The notes beneath the pieces were generated by a model, which saw nothing but the letters and a program-made list of their open reading frames with translations, did no database searches and was not told where the DNA came from. Source: Clostridiales bacterium (GTDB taxonomy: Bacteria; Bacillota; Clostridia; Oscillospirales; CAG-382). From it: a stretch of 16,362 nucleotides of DNA. Below are positions 6,980 to 14,200 of this stretch, one piece after another (position 1 is the first letter of the stretch; each line of letters starts with the position of its first letter). The stretch is from contig QAKH01000109.1 of the NCBI GenBank assembly GCA_003343885.1, positions 1-16,362 of the forward strand, given 5' to 3'. A program made the position numbers and the translations under genes.

Positions 6980-8068
6980 ATGGAAACAGTTCGCAACTAC
7001 AAATGTCCTAACTGCGGCGCTCCGCTTATTTTCGGTGCTGACAGCGGCAAACTTCACTGCGACTCTTGCGGCAATGATTTTGACATAGAGCTTATGAATT
7101 CTCTCGACGACGAAGAAAAAAACGCCGGAAGCTCAAAATACGACTGGACTCACTATGAGCCGAGAAATTTTGACGAAGCGGAAGCTGCCGGACTTGCAAA
7201 ATACAACTGTCCTAACTGCGGCGCCGAGATAACGGGAGACGAGACGCTTGGAGCTACGGTGTGTCCGTACTGCGCGAACGCCAACATTATCAAAAGCAAA
7301 TTTGAAGGCGCATTAAAGCCCGATTATGTAATTCCGTTCAAGTTAGATAAAAAAGCCGCAGTAGATGCATTTGAGAAAGCCTGCGGAAACGCCCCGTTTC
7401 TTCCGGACGAATTTAAGGATAAAAAGAGAATATCAGAAATGACCGGCGTATACGTTCCGTTTTGGATGTTTGACTGCGACTGCAACGCCGACATTACATA
7501 CTCCGCACAGAGAACATCTCACTGGAGCGACTCGGAATACAACTATACAAAAACCGACTACTATCGCCTTTACCGCAGCGGTAGCATCGGATTTGCGAAT
7601 GTTCCCGTCGACGGTTCAAAAAAAGCGGACGACACTTATATGGAGGCGCTTGAGCCGTTTGACTATAACGACGCCGTAAATTTTGACACAGCCTATCTTT
7701 CCGGATATTTCGCCGACAAATACGACGTTTTAGGCGACGAGAGCGAGCAAAGAGCAAACGAGAGAATAAAAGCAAGTACCGAGGCGGCTTTTTCCACCAC
7801 GACAGGCGGATTTCTTTCAGTGCATCCGATTTCTTCCGGAATCCGTTTTTCAGAAGGAAAAATAAGATATGCGCTTTTGCCCGTATGGATGTTAAACATA
7901 AAGTACGCCGGAGAAATATATAAGTACGCAATTAACGGTCAGACGGGAAAGACTGCGGGAAAATTCCCGATATGCAAAAAGAAAAGGAATATTTATTTCG
8001 CCAAAGTATTTGCGGCGGCGCTTGCAGTATGCTGTGCGGCGGCTGTCGCTTACTTGTATTGGTTTTAG
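6980..8068 (+). CDS. Zinc-ribbon membrane-anchored protein (YdjG-like)
   Basis: A 362-residue protein with two N-terminal zinc ribbons: Cys9-Cys12 with Cys27-Cys30, and Cys77-Cys80 with Cys95-Cys98. A conserved soluble domain follows (ALKPDYVIPFKLDK..., FWMFDCDC at 161-168), then a single C-terminal membrane segment (about 336-362) after the basic stretch KKKRN. This arrangement is that of YdjG of Bacillus subtilis and many Bacillota 'TFIIB-type zinc ribbon' proteins. It is the first gene of a three-gene set. The second gene starts 12 bases after its stop, and that gene's ribosome binding site AGGAG overlaps this stop codon, so the two are translationally close and surely co-transcribed. Ribosome binding site AAGGAGGAG precedes the ATG. 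By analogy it would act at the inner face of the membrane with its neighbours in envelope maintenance; the molecular activity is unknown. Confidence 0.85.
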   Translation: METVRNYKCPNCGAPLIFGADSGKLHCDSCGNDFDIELMNSLDDEEKNAGSSKYDWTHYEPRNFDEAEAAGLAKYNCPNCGAEITGDETLGATVCPYCANANIIKSKFEGALKPDYVIPFKLDKKAAVDAFEKACGNAPFLPDEFKDKKRISEMTGVYVPFWMFDCDCNADITYSAQRTSHWSDSEYNYTKTDYYRLYRSGSIGFANVPVDGSKKADDTYMEALEPFDYNDAVNFDTAYLSGYFADKYDVLGDESEQRANERIKASTEAAFSTTTGGFLSVHPISSGIRFSEGKIRYALLPVWMLNIKYAGEIYKYAINGQTGKTAGKFPICKKKRNIYFAKVFAAALAVCCAAAVAYLYWF

Positions 8069-8080
8069 GAGACGGATTAT

Positions 8081-9376
8081 ATGAAAAAAATCATTTTATC
8101 AGTTTTTATTGCCTCTGTCCTTCTTACATTTTTAAGCGGCTTTGTATTTGCGGAAGAAAATACAGGACTTATCCGTGACAACAGCGATGTACTTGAGCAA
8201 GCTGAAAAAAATATACTCGAAAAGCGCCTTACGGATATTTTTGAAAACTATGGTCTTTCTCTTATTCTCATTTCTGAAAACTCACTTGAAACAGATATTA
8301 ACAGCGAATTGTCTTTAGAAGCACAGGAATCCGTATCTTTTCCGGTGGGCGCGATATTTTTGATAAATACAAATTCCGGTGAAATAAGCATAAAATCGTT
8401 CGGAGAGTGGGAGACGGTGCTTGATGAGGAGTACTGCGGAGCACTCGAAGAAATTGTCAAGGAAAAGCTGGATATTTACGGATACTATGAGGCATATCAA
8501 AACACAGTATATAACATAGAACGCAGGCTAAGCGGCGAAGATGGGCTTTATGACGGTTCGGCGTACATGCCGTCTGTGTCAGACGGAGCCGGGTATTTGT
8601 CTGAAAGCCAGGTACAGGAGATTTCTGAAAAGTTAGACAGCTTGCGGGAAAATTACATGATTGACGTAGCCTTGTTTACAGAAACAGACCTGTCTGCCGA
8701 AACTGCCGAACAGGCGGCAAGAGACTTGTATGACTACTGCTTTTACGGTATAGGCGAAAACGACGACGGCATATTGTTTTATATATGTAAAAACACGAGG
8801 GAATACTATTTTATAACATATGGATACGGCAAAGAGGTATTTGACGATTACGCTCTTGACTATATTGAAAACATAGTTGTTTCATATCTCGCCTCAGACG
8901 AGTATTACGAAGCTTTTTTGGCTTACGCCGACACGGCAAAAAATATATTGCAGGCGTCATTGTCATCGGAAAACGAGTATAATCCGGTGCCGCCGGCAGG
9001 AGGAAATACCAACGAGGACTATTTCATTCCGCATAACGGGAACGAATATGCCTATACTTCACATGAATTTTCCTTTACGCCGTTTCTGATTGCTATTGCG
9101 GCTTCCATTGCCATAGCGCTCTTTATGACGTACACAAAGCAATCGGCAATGAATACAGCAAAGCCGCAAAATCTTGCTAATAATTACGTCAAGGACGGCA
9201 GTTTTATTGTTACCCGTTCACGGGATGTTTTCCTTTACAGTACACTGATAAAACATAAAAAGCCTAAAAACAATACCAACCACTCATCGGGTCGTTCCGG
9301 TTCTTCAGGCCGTTCCGGGTTTTCGGGACATTCTTCATCAGGCAGAAGCCACGGAGGAAGAGGCGGACGTTTTTAG
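8081..9376 (+). CDS. Membrane protein with two tandem TPM domains (YdjH-like)
   Basis: A 431-residue exported protein: signal peptide (1-24, ending FVFA), a first, degenerate TPM-like region (about 28-150, from LIRDNSDVLEQ), a second, canonical TPM domain (about 171-293, with GENDDGILFYI and ITYGYG), a membrane segment (about 333-352), and a cytosolic tail. The tail contains NYVKDGSFIVTRSRDVFL and ends in a Ser/Gly/Arg-rich low-complexity stretch (402-431, repeated SGRSG, final GGRGGRF). TPM domains are extracytoplasmic modules in stress, repair and envelope proteins; some bind calcium or have phosphatase activity. The first copy lacks the acidic DDG motif of the second, so it may be structural only. 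YdjH of B. subtilis is shorter (about 250 residues, from recall), so the duplication is notable. It sits between the YdjG-like and SPFH genes. Confidence 0.85.
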   Translation: MKKIILSVFIASVLLTFLSGFVFAEENTGLIRDNSDVLEQAEKNILEKRLTDIFENYGLSLILISENSLETDINSELSLEAQESVSFPVGAIFLINTNSGEISIKSFGEWETVLDEEYCGALEEIVKEKLDIYGYYEAYQNTVYNIERRLSGEDGLYDGSAYMPSVSDGAGYLSESQVQEISEKLDSLRENYMIDVALFTETDLSAETAEQAARDLYDYCFYGIGENDDGILFYICKNTREYYFITYGYGKEVFDDYALDYIENIVVSYLASDEYYEAFLAYADTAKNILQASLSSENEYNPVPPAGGNTNEDYFIPHNGNEYAYTSHEFSFTPFLIAIAASIAIALFMTYTKQSAMNTAKPQNLANNYVKDGSFIVTRSRDVFLYSTLIKHKKPKNNTNHSSGRSGSSGRSGFSGHSSSGRSHGGRGGRF

Positions 9377-9472
9377 CATTTTCTGCGCAGTGCGGTATTC
9401 AAAACCAATGAAGCATTTAAAAATAAAAAACAAGCTAAACAACTACTTATTTTTACTTAAGGAGGTAAAAAC

Positions 9473-10795
9473 ATGGGACTTATAAAGGCAGCTATCGGAG
9501 CGGCAGGCGGAGTACTTGCCGACCAGTGGAGAGAGTTCTTTTACTGTGATTCACTCGATGAAACGGTGCTTGTTACAAAGGGAGAAAAGAGAACAGGCGG
9601 CAGAAGCTCCAATAAAAAGGGTGAGGACAACATAATTTCAAACGGTTCCGTTATAGCCGTTGCGGACGGTCAGTGCATGATTATTGTCGATCAGGGAAAG
9701 GTCGCAGAGATATGCGCAGAGCCCGGCGAGTTTATTTATGACACATCTTCTGAACCCAGCGTTTTTTACGGAAGTCTCGGTGAAAACATAAAGCGCAGCT
9801 TTGCCGAATTCGGAAAGCGTTTCGGCTTTGGTGGAGACACCGGAAAGGATCAGCGTGTTTATTACATTAACACAAAGGAAATATACGGCAACAAATACGG
9901 TACGCCAAACCCCGTTCCGTTTCGGGTAGTAGACGCCAATATCGGGCTTGATATTGACATTTCCGTGCGCTGTCACGGAGAATATTCCTACAAGATTTCA
10001 GATCCTGTTTTGTTTTATACAAATGTATGCGGAAACGTCGAAGGCGATTTTTACCGTGACGAAATAGACAGCCAGTTAAAAACCGAACTTTTGACAGCTT
10101 TGCAGCCTGCTTTCGCGAAAATTTCACAGATGGGCGTGCGTTACAGTGCTCTTCCTGGACATACAACCGAGCTTTCGGGTATCCTCAACGAGGAGCTTAC
10201 GGAACAATGGAAAAAGCGCCGCGGAATTGAGATAGTATCTTTTGGAGTTTCCTCGGTCAATGCGTCTGAAGAGGACGAAAAAATGATAAAAGAGCTGCAA
10301 AGAAACGCCGCTTTCAGAAATCCGTCAATGGCGGCCGCTCATTTGGTAGGTTCACAGGCGCAGGCTATGCAGGACGCCGCAAAAAATCAAGGCGGCATGG
10401 GCGCTATGGGAGGATTTTTCGGTATGAATATGGCGCAGAATGCGGCGGGCGCTAATGCCGAAAAGCTTTTTGCCATGGGAAGCGACAAACAAAAATCCGA
10501 CGGCGGAAGTACAAGTACAGAAAAGGAAAGCTGGAAATGCTCCTGCGGCAATATTGCCTCAGGCAAATTCTGTCCTGAGTGCGGTTCTCCGAAGCCGGCG
10601 GCGCAGACAGGCTGGAAATGTTCGTGCGGCACGGTTAACAAGGGAAAGTTCTGTACTGAATGCGGAAAGCCCAAACCTGCCGGAGCTTTGTTATACAAAT
10701 GCGACAAGTGCGGCTGGGAACCGGAAGATCCGGCTAATCCTCCTAAATTCTGTCCGGAGTGCGGCGACGCTTTTGACAGCAATGACGTAAAATAA
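9473..10795 (+). CDS. SPFH/Band_7_1 protein with three C-terminal zinc ribbons (YdjI-like)
   Basis: A 440-residue protein with no obvious membrane segment. Residues about 60-265 form the SPFH (stomatin/prohibitin-like) domain of the 'virion core protein' or Band_7_1 type, starting from the conserved MGLIKAAIGAAGGVLADQWREF N-terminus. A Gly/Ala/Met-rich segment follows (about 285-335), then three zinc ribbons: Cys356/358/367/370, Cys383/385/394/397 and Cys410/413/427/430. The B. subtilis relative YdjI is a membrane-associated scaffold that, with YdjG and YdjH, brings the phage-shock protein PspA to the membrane (established knowledge). AAGGAGGT lies seven bases before the ATG. The 96-base gap after the TPM gene has no clear terminator, so co-transcription is likely. 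No pspA gene is found beside it. Confidence 0.87.
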   Translation: MGLIKAAIGAAGGVLADQWREFFYCDSLDETVLVTKGEKRTGGRSSNKKGEDNIISNGSVIAVADGQCMIIVDQGKVAEICAEPGEFIYDTSSEPSVFYGSLGENIKRSFAEFGKRFGFGGDTGKDQRVYYINTKEIYGNKYGTPNPVPFRVVDANIGLDIDISVRCHGEYSYKISDPVLFYTNVCGNVEGDFYRDEIDSQLKTELLTALQPAFAKISQMGVRYSALPGHTTELSGILNEELTEQWKKRRGIEIVSFGVSSVNASEEDEKMIKELQRNAAFRNPSMAAAHLVGSQAQAMQDAAKNQGGMGAMGGFFGMNMAQNAAGANAEKLFAMGSDKQKSDGGSTSTEKESWKCSCGNIASGKFCPECGSPKPAAQTGWKCSCGTVNKGKFCTECGKPKPAGALLYKCDKCGWEPEDPANPPKFCPECGDAFDSNDVK

Positions 10796-10820
10796 GATGT
10801 GTTTTTATTGAATTATTATA

Positions 10821-11056
10821 GGGAGTGGGACTAAATCTCACACCCTGTCTACTATTGACAAAATTTTTGTGGGTTAATAATTTACTTTTTCCAGCGTTAT
10901 TTACACGAAAAGATATTTCGCCCTCTGCCAAGGGCGACGAGGGCTACGCGCCCTCGACCGCGCCCGCTTTTCTTTCGAGAAAAGCGGTGCAAAAGAACTT
11001 ACTTTTTGCGTTTAAACGCTTTAGGGTGCGGGACATAGTCTCACACCCTGTTTACT
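10821..11056. repeat. Pair of related hairpin repeats enclosing palindromes (intergenic)
   Basis: Two similar 33-base stretches in the same orientation start at 10821 and 11024, 203 bp apart; both end in CTCACACCCTGT plus a TACT-like tail. Each folds as an imperfect hairpin (10821-10845 and 11024-11048; GGG..GTGGGA or GGGTGCGGGAC against TCTCACACCC). Between them are CGAGGGC-TACGC-GCCCTCG (10938-10956), a perfect 10-bp stem CCGCTTTTCT-TTCG-AGAAAAGCGG (10964-10987), and the 12-base palindrome GCGTTTAAACGC near 11008-11019. No reading frame here looks real. The layout suggests a non-coding interspersed element with related ends, possibly MITE-like or REP/BIME-like. The remaining bases 11057-11073 are AT-rich and show nothing further. 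Confidence 0.6.
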
Positions 11057-11073
11057 TTTCATTTTATAACACT

Positions 11074-11211
11074 TCAAGACAACTCGCTGTAATACACCTT
11101 TGTTATCCTGGTGCTGTTCAGACAGACTCCTGAACCGGCGGAATGATAGTATCCGACCAAAAAGTAATCTTCCCCGGAAAATATCGCAGGCAGGAGCTGA
11201 AAATTTGTCAT
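11074..11211 (-). pseudogene. Possible small gene or 3' remnant of an unknown gene
   Basis: On the minus strand an open frame of 45 codons from ATG (11211) ends in TGA (11074-11076). Its translation, with SGEDYFLVGYYHSAGSG and TRITKVYYSELS, reads like the C-terminal edge of a beta-rich extracellular domain rather than random frame. The frame is open only eight codons upstream of the ATG, and there is no Shine-Dalgarno sequence. It lies directly beyond the terminator of the large SLH protein and may be left from a neighbouring gene of that kind. The product is not recognised, and chance is a real alternative. Confidence 0.25.
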
Positions 11212-11242
11212 TGTTGGCTTGATATATGAAAATCAATATATA

Positions 11243-11282
11243 GAAACGCCGGCTGTCACACGCATGAGTCAGCCGGCGTTTC
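11243..11282 (-). terminator. Intrinsic terminator of the SLH-GH99-like gene
   Basis: A perfect 13-bp stem GAAACGCCGGCTG (11243-11255) / CAGCCGGCGTTTC (11270-11282) with a 14-base loop, starting 7 bases after the stop codon. On the minus strand it is followed by TATATATTGATTTT after the TTTC of the stem, an imperfect but adequate U-rich tail. Confidence 0.8.
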
Positions 11283-11289
11283 TTAAGTT

Positions 11290-14200
11290 TTATTCTTCTG
11301 GTTTTGTTTCTGTTACTACAATATTGTCAAAATAGTATCCTACGCTCAGTTCGTTAACCGGATCCGTGTAGAACGTGAACTCGTCTTGGCTTCTGTCACG
11401 GCTGTCGGCTGATACAGTAAACTCAAACTCGAAGTGCTTCCAGCCGTCGCCTATAGTTATCGGCACCCTGTGTACCAGGTGGTCCGACGTCCCGGCCGGA
11501 TCGTTATACCGCATATTTGCGAGAAACGTAGCTGAAAAATCGTCCGGCAAATCGGTATTCAAACCGTTCGAGAATATTTTCACATCTCCTTCAACCTTGT
11601 AGGTTGCTCCTGGAGTGAATCTTACTGACTGTATAGCGTACAGCCATTCTTTTTTATCAGACAATCCCGTGATTTTGTAGCAGTGATTGTTCTCATCTTC
11701 CGGATCAGTTACTATGCCGTGGTCGGCATGGCCCTTGAAGCCGGGATTGGCGGTATCCTCAGCGTCTCCGTTGAGAAGCACAAACGGCACTTCATCAGGA
11801 TCAACATAAACATAATCCGGATCTTCAACAAAGCGGATATAGTCAATGTCTATCGTTCCGTAAGCGTTGAACGGGTCAAAGCGCAGTCTTGTAATAGTAT
11901 CCTTCCAAAGCGGCTGATCAGCGGTATTAAACGTGAACTCTTCCCATTCTCCGTTGCTGTCAAGACTGTTAAGATTTATCTTCAGCGTCTTAGCCTCGTT
12001 CCAGGTCGGATCTTTGTCAGTGATAAAGTACATAGTAAGCTGCTGGATATTCTCAGTTCCGTGGTACTTGTATCTTACGCGGTACTCAAGCTTTTCATAT
12101 TTTTCCGCCGGCATATTCAGCTCAGTCGCTGACATAATCGTCGGGTCATTTGAGGTTGTCATCGACTCGCAGGACATATATCCGTCATAGCTCATCAGAC
12201 TCATAAACGTTGATGACCAGCCTTCAGTATCGCCGAGCGTATTGAATTCCCAGTCGCCGAGTACTCTGGAATTTATTTGATCGAAAAAATGCTTTTGATC
12301 AGTATCTATTACAACAACACCTTCATCGTTAACAGTGCAGGTGTAACCGACTTCGGCGCACAGCTTTTCGATAGGAATCAGCGGCAGTCCGTCAAGTTCT
12401 CCAAGCTCATATCCGAGATCTTTCTCAGTTCCGTCCAAAGTATACTTGCTGCTTCCGACTGTATATTCCACAACGTGATTTACAAAGTTCAGCGTAAGTT
12501 TTCCGGCGTCTTTATCCCAGATGTGGAACGCATTAAGGCGGAAGTCCATAGCAGCTGCGGGATCAAACGCAACAAGGATGTCACCGGTTGCAGAAGTTTT
12601 GGTTGGGAATTGAGTACCAAAAGTTTGACCGTTAATTGTCATTTCTTTTATTGTTTTTTGCGGGGAAGCGAGAAGTTCGGCAGATTTTACAGTGAAATTG
12701 ATGCCGGCAGGCCCTACCGGGTCTATACGAAATCCCACAAGCGTACCGGTCCAGGTCTTAAGCTCGCTCGTGTTAAAAATATATTCTGTCATTTCATCTG
12801 TTGTGGAAACTATCGACATTCCTTTATCTTCTGCCCAGGCAGTGTTTGTAAGTGTTGTAAAATACAAATGGATAGACTGTCCTTTAGGAATTTTTGCTGT
12901 AATTCTTACGGCACGAACCCGGTCGAGATCTATTTCTGTACCAATGTCGTTGAGCTGAAGAATAGCGTCAGCACCTGAGGTACCTGAAAGTCCTTCTTCA
13001 TTCTGTACACAGTTTTCAACGCTCCAAATATTCAGGGCAGAATTCTTTTCACCGTAATCAATCGACCAAACAGGACTCAAGGAATCCATATCAATTTCTT
13101 CCGTATACCAGCCCTCATCTCTGAGGAGATGTCTGTACTGAGGATACAGGCGGTTGATTCTCGCTCTCTGTTCTTCATCGGGAATTGTATTTAAAGAAGC
13201 GTCTGCCTTTTCATCTGTGTATGCTTCACGGAGAACGTCAAGGTAACCGAATCCCTTTTCATCGGTTGTCGGCATTATATAAGTACCTTCACCGTATTCA
13301 TTCCAGGTTGAAAGCATAACGAAGTTCTGCTGCCAGTCTTCTTTTGCGTACGTGGGAAGATATTCTGTTTTTACCCATTCTTGTGCTGCTGCATAGTCTT
13401 CCATAGTCATCATCGGATAGCGTACATCGTGCCAAGGAATACTGTTAAAGCCTACACTTATTGTGGGTACTGTGTAAATTGCAGGATTATTGGCGCTTGA
13501 AAGATTTGAAGATTTATTAACTTCAAGCTGATAGCCCGATGTTCCCCAGTTATATGCGTAGCATCCGTCAAAGCCCATTTCGGCAAGATCACTGCTGGAG
13601 CTGCCGCAAGCTAAATAAATCATGCCGTCAAAACCAAGCTTTTTGACTTCTTCTTCAAGATAGTCAAAGCACTTTTTAACGTCGGCATTTGTTCCGTTCA
13701 TACGTTCCGGAATTTTGCCAGCTCCGAATACGCACATAACAAGTTTATTATCAATCGTTATATGGCGGGGATCCTTAAAGTAATTTTCAATAAAGTACGG
13801 AACATAGTAATTTTTCCAGGAATCGAAACTATCCGGACTGGAAGCATTTGCTGTTTCCCAAATTACACAGAACTTTGTCATATCCGAATACTTTGCGTTC
13901 ATAAAACCGTCATAAAGATGTGTTGCTGAATATCTTTGCGGTCCGTTGGTACTATTTGCGTAAATACAGAACGCCTGGAAATCTATACCGTGCTCAACAA
14001 TGTACTTAATTTCCCAATCGGCGGTTTCGGAATTTCCTTCATCATAGTATCCGAGTACGGGAATAGGATCATCATATGGAGATATGCATGCCCAACCAAA
14101 GTGGTTTCCGTTCTGCCAAAGCGAGCAAACGTTCATACCAACGATATATTTATCTTCCCCTGCCGGTACAACAGGCTCCGGAACATAGTCTTCTCTATCA

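Noticed and set aside
10387..10782. 131-codon minus-strand frame opposite the SPFH gene tail
   Set aside because: Mirrors the repeated zinc-ribbon codons; its repeat pattern is a by-product of the real gene.
11021..11236. 71-codon minus-strand frame in the 10796-11289 gap
   Set aside because: It runs through the hairpin repeat and looks random; a different frame of the same strand (11074-11211) is more protein-like.
12277..12978. 233-codon plus-strand frame opposite the SLH-GH99-like gene
   Set aside because: Long but antisense to a strongly supported gene; Cys/Ser/Phe-rich without any family motif or ribosome site.
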